A stretch of 64,000 nucleotides of DNA, taken from positions 1 to 64,000 of the forward strand of contig NZ_SRII01000011.1 of assembly GCF_004684095.1 (NCBI RefSeq). Direction: 5' to 3'. The notes beneath the pieces are model-generated. The model made no database searches, was not told the DNA's origin, and was given only the letters and a program-made list of their open reading frames with translations. This document shows positions 9,119 through 17,582 of this stretch, in pieces. Origin of the DNA: Hymenobacter sp. UV11. Lineage in GTDB: Bacteria; Bacteroidota; Bacteroidia; Cytophagales; Hymenobacteraceae. Made by a program: the position numbers and the translations under genes. How positions within the stretch are numbered: the stretch's first letter is position 1; every line of letters begins with the position of its first letter.

Positions 9119-9509
9119 TCACCACTCCGCCCCGCTGCCAGCGGGGTTGCGCCAGTGGGCCCCGCTGCCCGCCCGGCTCAGCAACTATTCCAATGCCCGG
9201 GCCCTGCGGGATGTTGCAGAAGCCGTTCTCATAATCAAACACCGATTTATCGACCAGGTAGTCGAGCAGGTCGTTTTCCTGCATGTAGTAAATGCCCATG
9301 CTCTGGTCCTGAATGAAGGCGTTGTGGCAGGTGGCGTCCACCTGCAGGTAGGCGACCAAGGTTATGGGTCCCAGCGGGCAATACGGAGCAGCGGTCACAT
9401 CGAAGGCCTCGGTCATGCTGATGATTCTCTTGCACTTGGTGAGGGTGCCGACGTGCATAAACAGCCAGCGCGGGGGTACCTGAAAGAGGGTAAATCGGGT
9501 GATTTTCAT
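9119..9509 (-). pseudogene. remnant of a galactonate-dehydratase-like enolase-superfamily gene
   Basis: The first 18 codons read MKITRFTLFQVPPRWLFM, the usual start of D-galactonate-dehydratase-like mandelate racemase/muconate lactonising enzymes. The family C-terminal block follows directly ('IQDQSMGIYYMQENDLLDYLVDKSVF', 'GFCNIPQGPGIGI'). The catalytic barrel in between is gone; the family is normally about 380-400 aa. A further frameshift near 9190 separates this block from the conserved end 'HWRNPAGSGAEW' with TGA at 9119. It is therefore an internally deleted, frameshifted remnant without active-site residues. Confidence 0.75.
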
Positions 9510-9590
9510 ACTTCCGTAGCAAGGCGGGAAATTGATGGTTGAAAACCGGTGGTCAAATAATGCATAACCCAGAAACCCGGCTCCGGCTGG

Positions 9591-10916
9591 TTAGAAAAAG
9601 CGGGTATTGGTGACGTAGTTGAGCAATTGCTGCGCCTGGTAGAGGCTGTTGGCCAAGGCGATGTCGTTCAGCTGCGCCTGCTGGTACGTGCGGATGCTGT
9701 CCAGGTACTTGAGCAGGTCGATGCTGCGGGCCCGGTAGAGCCGGGTGGCGTCGACGGCGATGTCGCGGATGCTGGCCGAATAAGCTGCCGGGCGGGTGCC
9801 GAGCAGGGCCCGGTAGGTAAGGAGTTTGGCGTGGGCGTTGCGCACCTCGCTGTCCACGGCCGTGCGTTGGTTGTCCAGGCCGGCCCCCGCGCTGCGCCGC
9901 GTCAGCTCAGCGGCCTGCACGGCCCCCTGGTTGCGGTTGCGCAGCGGCAAATCCACCAGCAGCTGGGCGCCGACGAAGTTGAGGTACGCGTTGCCGTAGC
10001 GTTCGTAGTCCAGTCCGACGGTCACGTTGGGCAGGCGCCGGGCGCGTTCGAGGGCCAGGCTGCGCTCGGCGTACGCGATTTGTTCCTGGGCCAGGGCCGC
10101 GTCGGGGCGGTGGGCCAGCGCCGAGTCCAGGGCGGCGGCCAGCGGCGGCGCGTCGGCCCGGGCATCGGGCGCGGCGGCGGGGTAGAGGAACCGGTTGTCA
10201 TCCTGGCGCAAGAGCACCCGCAGCGCGGCCTGTTCGTCGGCGACCTGGCTTTGGTAGCGGGCGACGTTGGCCTCTAGGTCGCGGTTGAGCACGTCCAGCC
10301 GGGTCACCTCAAACGCGGGAATGGCCCCCAGCCGCAACACCGTCCGGTAGGCGGCAGCCAGGCGCTGTTGCCGCGCCAACTCGCTTTGGTAGAGCGCCAG
10401 GGCTTTCAGGTCGTAGTACAGGTTGCCGTAGGTGGAATAGAGCTGGTAGCGCAGCGTGCGCAGCAACTCCCGGAAGGCCAATTGGACTAGTTCCCGGCTG
10501 CTGGTGGCCAGGGCCACGAGCTTGCTGCGCTTGCCGGCCGTGAGCAGGATTTGCTGCACCTGCAGCTGCACGTAGCCGCTGTTGTAGACCTGGTTGGCAA
10601 GGTCGGCTTGCGAGGGGGTGCGCAAGGCCAGCACCTGCCCCGTGTTGGGGTTGTAAAAGTTGGTCATGAACAGCACATTCGGGTTGGGCCGCAACGCGGC
10701 CTGGACCACCCCGGCCTGGGCGATGTCCACCTGGTACTGCTGGGCCAGGAGCTGAAAGTTGCGGGCCAGGAACGTCTGCTCCACCTGGGCCGCGTTGAGG
10801 CGCAGCGTATCGGGCGGCGCGGCGGGACGCGGCGTTTGCGCCCGGGCGGGCAAACCGGCGAGCAGGCCGCCCGCCCACCAAAAAAACGCAGTTGCTGAAT
10901 AACGGAAAAATCGCAT
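9591..10916 (-). CDS. TolC-family outer-membrane efflux protein
   Basis: This 441-aa protein is the outer-membrane channel of a tripartite efflux or type I secretion system. A signal peptide (MRFFRYSATAFFWWAGG...ARAQ) is followed by the duplicated OEP repeat: two long helical hairpins with periodic Ala/Leu/Gln ('FLARNFQLLAQQYQVDIAQAGVVQAALRPNPNV', later 'ERSLALERARRLPNVTVGLDYERYGNAYLNFVG', 'LRNRNQGAVQAAEL'). The wording resembles CusC/CzcC-type channels, so it may serve the RND pump at the left edge, though it is 9 kb away. The start at 10916 gives a shorter signal peptide than the in-frame codon at 10937. The protein ends in aromatic 'NTRFF', as barrel proteins do. Confidence 0.85.
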   Translation of the reverse strand: MRFFRYSATAFFWWAGGLLAGLPARAQTPRPAAPPDTLRLNAAQVEQTFLARNFQLLAQQYQVDIAQAGVVQAALRPNPNVLFMTNFYNPNTGQVLALRTPSQADLANQVYNSGYVQLQVQQILLTAGKRSKLVALATSSRELVQLAFRELLRTLRYQLYSTYGNLYYDLKALALYQSELARQQRLAAAYRTVLRLGAIPAFEVTRLDVLNRDLEANVARYQSQVADEQAALRVLLRQDDNRFLYPAAAPDARADAPPLAAALDSALAHRPDAALAQEQIAYAERSLALERARRLPNVTVGLDYERYGNAYLNFVGAQLLVDLPLRNRNQGAVQAAELTRRSAGAGLDNQRTAVDSEVRNAHAKLLTYRALLGTRPAAYSASIRDIAVDATRLYRARSIDLLKYLDSIRTYQQAQLNDIALANSLYQAQQLLNYVTNTRFF

Positions 10917-11196
10917 TGTCTTATCCTGATAGTACATCCTCCTGGAATCTTTTTACAGTGGGTTGCTAGCCGGGCCGCTTTAACTATATGCTAGCTGCTC
11001 ACTAAGGCCCAAACAAGCTGTAAGGGGCAGCTAGAGCGAAGCCAGGTTTGTGGACAGGTGCTGTGGACAGTTGCCCAGTAGCAAACACGACCGAAACCAG
11101 GGGGCGCCAGGGCACAGCCCCCCAGCAGGAGCAAAAGCTGTCTCATCCAACTAATCTTTTATGGTGGGCTAGGGGCGCTGTCCCGGCCCGGGGGGC

Positions 11197-11730
11197 TTAA
11201 GCGCTGCCTTGGAGTCGGTGGGATAGATTCCTCTGCGCGACGTCTACCACGAAGCGGTTGCGAACCAGTTGGCGGCCCAGCAAGATGGGCGTTTTCAGGC
11301 GCTTGCGATTCGCCAGCGTGAATTCTACCCGGATGCGGCGACCAAAGAGGACGACGTACGTGGTGATGACGTACCGCTTTTGCGCGTCCCCGAACGAGTT
11401 GCGTACCGTGCGCTCGCTAAAGTGGTCGGTTTGTATTTCCCGACTCGGGCCCTTGCTGCCATCAGTTACCCAAAAACTTAACCGGGTGGCGTTCCCGACC
11501 TGAATCAGCCGCACTCTTTCGCAATGTAAGGCGGACGTGTAGGCCCCCGTGTCTACCTTGGCGGGTACCCCGGCAAGGCCCATATCGGGTAAGTCAATGA
11601 GTTCGGTCAGGCCGATGATTTGCTTGGTCTTGCCAGGAAGTTTAATCGGAGTTTGCACGTGGTTAGAAAAAGGATTCGTTACAATTAATTGGGTTTGTGC
11701 GGATGATATTGCTGGCTCCTTGATAAGCAC
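11197..11730 (-). CDS. RimB/RloA2-like retropepsin-type protease (ATP-dependent zinc protease family)
   Basis: This 177-aa protein belongs to the family annotated as putative ATP-dependent zinc protease (PF05618). Members have an aspartic-protease-like motif, seen here as 'KVDTGAYTSALHC' with D60, followed by 'VEFTLANRKRLKTPILLGRQLV' near the end, which matches the family's closing strand. It is usually encoded next to a RimK-type ATP-grasp ligase, where it processes or counteracts the ligase product. No rimK is visible here; a short C-terminal-looking reading frame without a recognisable ATP-grasp motif lies at 11752-11952. The role in this genome is not determined. Confidence 0.8.
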   Translation of the reverse strand: MLIKEPAISSAQTQLIVTNPFSNHVQTPIKLPGKTKQIIGLTELIDLPDMGLAGVPAKVDTGAYTSALHCERVRLIQVGNATRLSFWVTDGSKGPSREIQTDHFSERTVRNSFGDAQKRYVITTYVVLFGRRIRVEFTLANRKRLKTPILLGRQLVRNRFVVDVAQRNLSHRLQGSA

Positions 11731-12469
11731 CTTGCGGGCAGAAATACTGCACTAGTACTCAAAAATGGTGTCGCCAGCGAAGGGGTCCGCATCTACGAAG
11801 GGAGGGTTGACGTTCAGGTTGAGCAACTCCGAGGCGGCACAAAGAAGGCTACGCCGGCGGCACACCCGCGCCGTTTCCAGCCCGTGCTTTTCAAAGGTGA
11901 GAGGTGACCCGCGGGGGTGCGGGTGAGGACGATGAGAGGGTGGGAGAACCACGGGGCGACGAGCTCCCGGGCATCATCGCAACCCCAGCCAGGTATAAAC
12001 CCCGGAACCTACCAAATGCCAATTTTCGGCAGCTTAGCGGCTATTGTCTAGGTCGCTCAGCTGTGCTTCCCTGCCCAAGCACAAGGGCGCCAATGCTCAA
12101 CAGCGCAGTTATGGAATGCGGAGTCAATGGCAAGCCCGTGCCCTGGGGCACAGTTATGTTTTACGCGAACACGATACCGGCTCCGCTAGCTACTTAAGGG
12201 AATCCTAGACCCTACCGCTATTGCGGTAAGCCAAGTTGCGGCTTCTAAGTATTCCGGTTGGCTTACAAGTCGACAGGCGCTTTGGGCGAGGGTGGCTTCC
12301 AAGGGCTGGCAAGGCATCCCGTCTACGACTTCTATCCATCAGAAATCAGCCAGCCGCGCTGGCTAATAAGCAGGAGCGAGGGGGCTTCCCGTAGAGAGGT
12401 TACGACTAGTCCGGTTACTCTAACGGGATGGGCGGGTTCAAGACCGGTGTGCGGTAATGGCAGGCTGGA
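11731..12469. other. 739-bp stretch without a supportable gene
   Basis: Frames here are short. The only protein-like piece is the minus-strand 'LLNLNVNPPFVDADPFAGDTIFEY' ending at 11752, which looks like the end of a real protein, but its upstream part is not protein-like and I do not recognise it. Near 12230 the sequence AAGCCAAGTTGCGGC partly resembles the end of the IS982-like remnant at 29449-30003. The region probably consists of decayed genes or insertion-sequence scars. Confidence 0.4.
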
Positions 12470-12799
12470 TTAGAGCTGCGGCGGCTGCCAACACGAACCG
12501 GAGGCGGAAGCAGGCGCAGCCACGACTAAATGGCCATACCGCCGACTGGTAACCCAATTCGCCGGTCGGGGGGCCTCAATCTGTACCGCGTCTAACAAGG
12601 GCGTTATGGCCCCGCCACAGCTGTGGCACTGGCACAAAGGGGAACACCAGTCACTCAACCCATTTGCTCCACCGTTGGTCTGGGTAACGGCAGCTAGGGT
12701 GCAGTCCTTGTCATTCTGGTACGCCGTCACGCCGTCAACGCACGATAGGCACGAGATTAAGGTAACGTAAAAGGCCCAAAACAGAACGGTTACTCGCAT
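12470..12799 (-). CDS. small exported Cys-rich protein (DUF6660-like), copy 3
   Basis: This 109-aa protein shares the pattern of the two copies near the left edge: hydrophobic signal segment (MRVTVLFWAFYVTLISCLSC), the central block 'DWCSPLCQCHSCGG' and the final 'CWQPPQL'. It is more diverged: 'CC' has become 'SC', and the middle contains 'QNDKDCTLAAVTQTNGGANGLS'. No RND pump follows; downstream is 700 bp of apparently decayed sequence. It is therefore an orphan copy, either a relic of an older efflux unit or an independent gene. Confidence 0.65.
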   Translation of the reverse strand: MRVTVLFWAFYVTLISCLSCVDGVTAYQNDKDCTLAAVTQTNGGANGLSDWCSPLCQCHSCGGAITPLLDAVQIEAPRPANWVTSRRYGHLVVAAPASASGSCWQPPQL

Positions 12800-13176
12800 C
12801 AGACTACAAAGTAAGCAAGGAAATACGTTGTTGCTCGAAGAACGGCTACTGATGTTTGAAAGGTAGGGTACCTAATCCGGTACCACCCGCCGCCATTCCA
12901 CAGCCAATTCCCAGTTGGGTTCTAAAATTTGCATACGTGCCGATTTTTAGAAAGTTGGCATGCGGTGTTTCACTTTTTTGTTGCTTTCCGACGAGCTAGT
13001 GCATGATTTTCCTTTGCATTACGGAAGGATTCCATAGCATACTCGACGGTGACTTCGGGGTCGGCAGTTGCACGCCACCTCACACATCTAGAAAAGGAAT
13101 TGAGAGTTGCTACGTAACCGTTATCGGTTAAATCTTGCTGTTTTGCCTGACCTGCTCCCCCTCGCCCGGCGGCCGG
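12800..13176. other. 377-bp intergenic stretch with a possible gene-tail fragment
   Basis: The minus strand has a short protein-like tail, 'DPEVTVEYAMESFRNAKENH...ATKK' with a stop at about 12977. It lacks a start codon in a sensible position, so it may be the end of a lost gene. Nothing else is recognisable. Confidence 0.3.
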
Positions 13177-14181
13177 CTACCAGTCCGCGCCCTGCGCGTG
13201 TCGCAGCGCTTCGCGGCTGTGGGCAAAGTAGCACGTGGCCACCCCCGCCGCCGCGATGGTGGCCAGGGCCGCCTCGGCGGCCGGCCGGCCGCGGGCGGAC
13301 ACCTGCCGCAGGTACACCACCCGGATGCGGCCGGGGAAGCCCCGCACCACCGCCGCGTAGATGGCCGGGTCCTGCTGGGCATCGTCGCCGAGCAGGCCGA
13401 ACTGCTGGCCGGGGCAGGCCGCCAGCACGCGCACGATGCGGTCGAATTTGGGGGCGTGCCGGCGTGGGTCGGTTCGCCCCAATTGGCGCAGGCGCTTGAG
13501 TGGGCTGAGCTGGTACACGCCCTTGGGCAGCCCGTTGCGCCCGGCAAACTCCAGAACAAAGTCGTACAGGTTCCACTCGCTGCTTGATACGTAAAAGAAG
13601 GCGTTAGCCGGACCGGGGGCCGGGGCGCCGGCCCGGGCCAGCCACTGGTAGTGGGCCGCCACGTCCGCAAACGCGGCCCGACTGCGAGCGTTGCGGCTCA
13701 GTAGCACCCACAGCCGCCGCCAGCGGCCGGCCGAGTGCGACACGAGAAATGTGTCGTCGATGTCGGAGATAAAGGCGTAGGGCGTTTCGTAGGGCACGAG
13801 CACTTCGGCGGCGGCCCAGGCCAACACGGCGCCGGTGGCGTCGTCGAGCAGCGCGGCCTCGGCGGGGTGCCAGCCGGCGGGCAGCGGGGCGGGCAGCTCA
13901 ATTTCGAGGCGAAAGAAGCCGTCGGTGCGGGTGCGGGCGTGGGCGACCTGGCCGCCCACGCGTACGCGCACCGGGGCGTCGGCCCAGGGCTGCACCGCAA
14001 ACAGGCGCAGTACCCCCCAGGCGTTGGCCCAGAGGCTGGGCCGGTAGCGGGTGCGCGGCAGAGGGCTCTGCCGCAAGGCGTGGCCCTGCACTACCACCCG
14101 GCCGGGGCGGCCGAAGCCCCGGTACAGCTTGAGGGTGGGCCGGCGGGAGAGGCGCAGCCAAGCCAGGAGTGTTTCGAACAT
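13177..14181 (-). CDS. App1-family phosphatidate phosphatase-like protein (DUF2183)
   Basis: This protein of about 334 aa carries the HAD-type catalytic motif 'FISDIDDTF' (residues 138-146) and the downstream App1 signatures 'FFYVSSSEWNLYDFVLEFAGRNGLPKGVY' and 'QFGLLGDDAQQDPAIYAAVV', ending with 'RIRVVYLRQV'. App1 enzymes remove phosphate from phosphatidate. The N-terminal 130 residues form a beta-rich domain with 'VVVQGHALRQ', as in bacterial relatives. The start MFETLLAW is preferred over an ATG nine codons upstream. It is divergent from a diacylglycerol-kinase-family gene 71 bp away, so the two may act on opposite steps of the phosphatidate/diacylglycerol cycle. Confidence 0.88.
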   Translation of the reverse strand: MFETLLAWLRLSRRPTLKLYRGFGRPGRVVVQGHALRQSPLPRTRYRPSLWANAWGVLRLFAVQPWADAPVRVRVGGQVAHARTRTDGFFRLEIELPAPLPAGWHPAEAALLDDATGAVLAWAAAEVLVPYETPYAFISDIDDTFLVSHSAGRWRRLWVLLSRNARSRAAFADVAAHYQWLARAGAPAPGPANAFFYVSSSEWNLYDFVLEFAGRNGLPKGVYQLSPLKRLRQLGRTDPRRHAPKFDRIVRVLAACPGQQFGLLGDDAQQDPAIYAAVVRGFPGRIRVVYLRQVSARGRPAAEAALATIAAAGVATCYFAHSREALRHAQGADW

Positions 14182-14252
14182 CGGACGGGCGAAAAGGTGG
14201 CCGGACACGGGCCAACCCCGTTACGGACAAACATCAACTGCCGTTCCGTCCC

Positions 14253-15146
14253 ATGCCCCTGCCCCTGCCCCCTGCCCTGCGCTTCCTGTTCGTCGTCAAC
14301 CCCGTCGCGGGCAGCTCCGGGAAGGCGGCGTGGGAGCCGACCATCCGCGCCTACTTTGCGGCCCTGCCGCACACGGCCGAGCTGCTCACCCTCACCGGCC
14401 ACGGCGACGAGGCGGCCCTGCGGGCGCGGGTCGCCGCCAGTCACCCCGACCGCCTGGTGGCCGTGGGCGGCGACGGTACTGTCAAGCTGGTAGCCGCCGC
14501 CGCCCTGGCCGCCAACCGGCCCCTGGCCGTGCTGCCCGCCGGCTCGGCCAACGGCATGGCCCGCGAGCTGGCCCTGCCCGCCGACCCCACCCAAGCGTTG
14601 GCCGTGGCCGTGCACGGCACCGAAAAAAGCGTGGACGTACTCTACCTCAACGGCACGGACCTGTGCCTGCACCTGAGCGACATCGGCCTCAACGCCCAAC
14701 TCGTGCGCCATGCGCACGCCCGCCACTGGCGCGGCCTGCTCGGCTACGCGCGGGCTGCGTTCTGGTCGCTGCTGCGCCGCCGGCGGCTGCACGTGCGCAT
14801 CCGCACCGATACCGGCGAGGTGGAGCGCACGGCCTTCATGGTGGTGCTGGCCAACGCCCGCGTGTACGGCACCGGCGCCACCATCAACCCCAACGGTGAC
14901 GTGGCCGACGGCCGCTTCGAAGTGGTGGTGCTGCGCCGCCTCGTGGGCCGCGAGCTGCTGAAGATGTTCTGGCGCTTCCGGCCCTTCGACCCGGCCGCAG
15001 TCGAGATTTTCTCCACCACTGCGGTCACCCTGGACACCCGCCACCGGGTGGCGTTCCAGGTCGACGGCGAGTACCGCGGCCAGCTTACGCACGTGGAAGC
15101 TACCATCCGGGCCGGTGCGCTGCGCGTGCTGGTGCCCAGGAGCTAA
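14253..15146 (+). CDS. diacylglycerol kinase-family lipid kinase
   Basis: This 297-aa protein has the DAGK catalytic domain: 'FLFVVNPVAGSSGK' near residue 15, the nucleotide-binding 'AVGGDGTVKLVAAA' around residue 70 and 'LAVLPAGSANGMARELALP' after it. The C-terminal beta domain has 'DGRFEVVVLRRL' and 'HRVAFQVDGEYRG'. Such enzymes phosphorylate diacylglycerol or related lipids. The start is placed at MPLPLPPALRFLFVV, because the upstream in-frame extension lies inside the divergent App1 gene. The App1-type phosphatase across the short divergent gap catalyses the reverse reaction type. Confidence 0.88.
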   Translation: MPLPLPPALRFLFVVNPVAGSSGKAAWEPTIRAYFAALPHTAELLTLTGHGDEAALRARVAASHPDRLVAVGGDGTVKLVAAAALAANRPLAVLPAGSANGMARELALPADPTQALAVAVHGTEKSVDVLYLNGTDLCLHLSDIGLNAQLVRHAHARHWRGLLGYARAAFWSLLRRRRLHVRIRTDTGEVERTAFMVVLANARVYGTGATINPNGDVADGRFEVVVLRRLVGRELLKMFWRFRPFDPAAVEIFSTTAVTLDTRHRVAFQVDGEYRGQLTHVEATIRAGALRVLVPRS

Positions 15147-15234
15147 ACCGACTCGCCCCCTACCAAGTGGACCACTCTTTTATACCTAAGGTCCTGTTTG
15201 GTTTTGGGGTGGTCCAGTAAAAACGGACAGTGCA

Positions 15235-16104
15235 CTAAGATAAGCTGGATTGGAAATCGCGTTCGAATTGGTGCGGGGAGCGGTAGCCGAGCGCGGAGTG
15301 GCGGCGGTCGAGGTTAAAGTAGGTGTCGAGGTAGTAGGCTACCTCCAGGCGGGCCTCTTCGAGACTGGCAAACGCGCCGCCGTGGGGCAGCAGTTCGGTT
15401 TTAAGCGTACTCCAGCCGGCCTCGGCCTGGGCGTTGTCGTAGGGGTTGCCCGGCCGGCTATAGCTGGCCAGGGCCTGGGCTTTTTCGATGCGCGTCCGGC
15501 AAGCCAAACTGGTGTATTGACTGCCGCGGTCGGCGTGAATAACCAGGCCGGAAGCCGGCTGGCGCAGCGTCAAGACCTGCTCTAGGGCTGTGAGCACCAG
15601 TTCAGTGGGCATGTGTTGGTCGAGGTGCCAGCCCACTACGCGCCGCGAGCAGGTATCACGCCAGGTGGCCAGATAGCACCAGCGCCCGCCGACCAGGGGC
15701 AGGTAGGTGATATCCCCCACCCAGACCTGGTTGGGCGCGGTGGACGCGGGCTGACCGAGGGATAGGTTTTCGGCCACGACTGCCGCGGGGTCAGCCACCG
15801 TGGTGCGGGGGCGTTGCGGACAAGTGCTCAGCGCCCGTAAGCCGCGGCGACGCAGCTAGGTGCGCAGCGCGTAGCGTCCGACGGCGTGCCCTTCGGCGCG
15901 CAGTTCTGCTCGCAGGCGTCGGGTGCCGTAACGCTGGGCATGGCGCGAAAAGGCGGCGGTGGCGGCGGGCTCCCAGCTGGGTGTCGGGCGCGCGGCCCGG
16001 CTCAGCCACTGATAATAGCCAGCGGCACTGACCTCCAACACACGGCAGAGCACCTGCACCGGCTCGGTGGCCGCAACCTGCTCGATGAATTGATAACGAG
16101 TCAT
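15235..16104 (-). pseudogene. IS3-family transposase OrfB with in-frame amber stop
   Basis: The 290-codon frame from the ATG at 16104 encodes an integrase-core (rve) transposase: an HTH_21-like N-terminus, then 'QVWVGDITYLPL' (first Asp), 'VIHADRGSQYTS' (second Asp) and 'GWSTLKTELLPHG' (catalytic Glu). It is broken only by a TAG at 15856-15858, after 'YALRT'. Both halves are in the same frame, so a single substitution (for example CAG to TAG) inactivated it. OrfA and OrfB overlap by ATGA at 16101-16104. Confidence 0.88.
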
Positions 16105-16403
16105 GACTGAGGCGGTTGCGCAAAGATGGTCACGACTTTTTTTAAAATATCGCGTTCCTGTTCCACGCGTTTGAGCTCGGCGCGCAGGCGCTTAATCTCC
16201 TCGCGCTCTGCACTGCTAGGCACGGCCTCGGCTAGCGCCTGGCGCTGCCAGCGGCCCAGTAAAGCGGGCGCGAGGCCCTGGGCACGGGCTACGTCGGTTT
16301 GCCGGGCCCCAGCAGCTACTTGGCGCACGCACTCGGCTTTAAAAGCCGGCGTGTATTTCTTGCGGGTCAGCGGCGAGCCGCTCGGAAGGGGGTTGTCGGG
16401 CAT
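16101..16403 (-). CDS. IS3-family transposase OrfA
   Basis: The 100-aa protein has a helix-turn-helix (HTH_Tnp_1 type; 'KKYTPAFKAECVRQVAAGARQTDVARAQGLAPALLGRW') followed by the leucine-zipper-like segment 'EEIKRLRAELKRVEQERDILKK' used for multimerisation. It binds the IS ends. A poly-A slippery run after 'DILKK' would allow -1 frameshifting into OrfB, but the product would still stop at the amber codon in OrfB. Confidence 0.9.
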   Translation of the reverse strand: MPDNPLPSGSPLTRKKYTPAFKAECVRQVAAGARQTDVARAQGLAPALLGRWQRQALAEAVPSSAEREEIKRLRAELKRVEQERDILKKVVTIFAQPPQS

Positions 16404-16514
16404 GAGCAGTGGAAGGTAAGACTTGCCACTGGCTGTTTTTACTCGACCACCTCATATAGCACGCTAAGCTTCGTCAGGGGGTAACGGATGCAACCAGCCC
16501 GAGCGCTGTAAATG

Positions 16515-16553
16515 CATCGCGCCTGTTAGCGGGAGAGGCTAACAGGCGCGATG
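16515..16553 (-). terminator. hairpin downstream of the SDR gene
   Basis: A perfect 16-bp inverted repeat (CATCGCGCCTGTTAGC, then its complement) encloses a 7-nt loop GGGAGAG, 42 bp past the SDR stop codon. There is no clear U-tract, so it may be a weak or factor-assisted terminator, or protect the mRNA end. Confidence 0.55.
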
Positions 16554-16594
16554 GAGCGGCTTGCGCTCCTATTTAGCGTTGCTTTAACAGCAAA

Positions 16595-17455
16595 CTAGCT
16601 CGCGTTGCCCTTGCTGGCCGCGTCGTCGTGGTTAAGGGCGCTGGATAGCTCGCGGTAGGCAGTAGTTTGCTGCTGCAATTCGCTGCTCACCTGGTCGCCC
16701 ACGCCCACGGCATCGGCCCCGGCCAGGAAACGCACGGGCGGTTTTTCTGCCCCCGAAATAGTGAGCAGTGCCTGCGCCAGCTTGGCCGGGTCGCCAGCCT
16801 GCTGCCCATTGGCCCCTTTCCAGAACGCTAGCTGCTGCGCCCGACGCTCGTCGTAGTCGGCAATGGGGTTGTCGGCAAAATTGGTGGACTCGGCGCTCAG
16901 CAGCTCGGTACGGAAGAAGCCCGGATTGACCACGATGGCCGCAATCCCAAACGGGGCCACCTCGGCCCGCAGCGATTGCATCCAGCCTTCGAGGCCAAAC
17001 TTCGAGGCGGCGTAGGCGGAAGCGAACTCAAAGCCCACCAGGCCCGCCGTGGACGAGATGGTGATAATCTGCCCCGCGCGCTGCTGGCGCAGCACCGGCA
17101 AGACGGCCCGCGTCACGTTCATCGGCCCGATGAGGCTGGTGGCTACTTGCTGGTTCACTTCCTCAGGGGTTTGCTCCTCGAAGTAGCCCGCATAGAAGTT
17201 GGCGTTGTTGACCAGCACGTCGAGGCGGCCAAACCGGTCCACAGCGGCCTGTACGGCCGCCTCCGCATCGGCCGGCTTCGTAATGTCGAGCGTCACCACC
17301 AACAGGTTCTCGTGGGGGCCGAAGGCCTGGGCCACTTTGTCCTTCTTGCGGCCGGTCGCCACGACCCGATGGCCGGCGGCCAGGACCGCTTTGGTGATAG
17401 CGACGCCCATTCCCCGGCCCGCACCGGTAATGAACCATACTTTTTGGTCTGCCAT
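16595..17455 (-). CDS. short-chain dehydrogenase/reductase (SDR)
   Basis: This 286-aa classical SDR has the nucleotide-binding 'TGAGRGMG' at residues 10-17, 'LDVLVNNAN' (Asn in place of the usual Gly in NNAG), 'IITISSTAGLVG' with the catalytic Ser and 'YAASK' with the catalytic Tyr and Lys. 'VNPGFFRTEL' follows. It would act as an NAD(P)-dependent oxidoreductase; the substrate is unknown. The start MADQKVWFITGAGRGMG is standard, and the longer in-frame extension to 17527 is not family-like. An AraC-type regulator lies 127 bp upstream in the same direction, a common pairing in which the regulator controls the SDR. Confidence 0.92.
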   Translation of the reverse strand: MADQKVWFITGAGRGMGVAITKAVLAAGHRVVATGRKKDKVAQAFGPHENLLVVTLDITKPADAEAAVQAAVDRFGRLDVLVNNANFYAGYFEEQTPEEVNQQVATSLIGPMNVTRAVLPVLRQQRAGQIITISSTAGLVGFEFASAYAASKFGLEGWMQSLRAEVAPFGIAAIVVNPGFFRTELLSAESTNFADNPIADYDERRAQQLAFWKGANGQQAGDPAKLAQALLTISGAEKPPVRFLAGADAVGVGDQVSSELQQQTTAYRELSSALNHDDAASKGNAS

Positions 17456-17582
17456 GCGCTTGCTTGCCTGGTAGGGGGTGTGACCTACGGCGACGCAAAG
17501 GTCCCCCGGCTTTCCAGGCAAAGCCAATACAAATCAAACCAATCCGTAAGGAAATCAAACAATCAGTCAGCAGAATCCCGCC

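Larger units (their letters stand above)
15205..16453 (-). mobile_element. IS3-family insertion sequence 1 (orfB carries a nonsense codon)
   Basis: This element of about 1.25 kb is bounded by imperfect inverted repeats. The left end reads TGGGGTGGTCCAGTAAAAAC, and the right end read inward is TGAGGTGGTCGAGTAAAAAC. It holds orfA and orfB in the usual IS3 arrangement on the minus strand. The stretch TTTTAAAAAAAG near the end of orfA is a typical -1 slippery site for making the OrfAB fusion. I see no convincing target duplication. Its ends are related to those of the second IS3 element at 23466-24756, but the proteins differ clearly. Confidence 0.88.

Noticed and set aside
11752..11952. Possible small gene ending 'FAGDTIFEY'
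   Set aside because: Only the last 25 residues look real and the rest is repetitive GC-rich noise. Kept only as a comment on the intergenic region.
12228..12245. Possible solitary end of an IS982-like element
   Set aside because: About 15 bases resemble the terminal repeat of the 29.4-kb element, but no partner end or transposase fragment is nearby.
14091..15092. 333-codon frame antisense to the lipid kinase
   Set aside because: It overlaps the DAGK-family gene completely and has no protein-like features.
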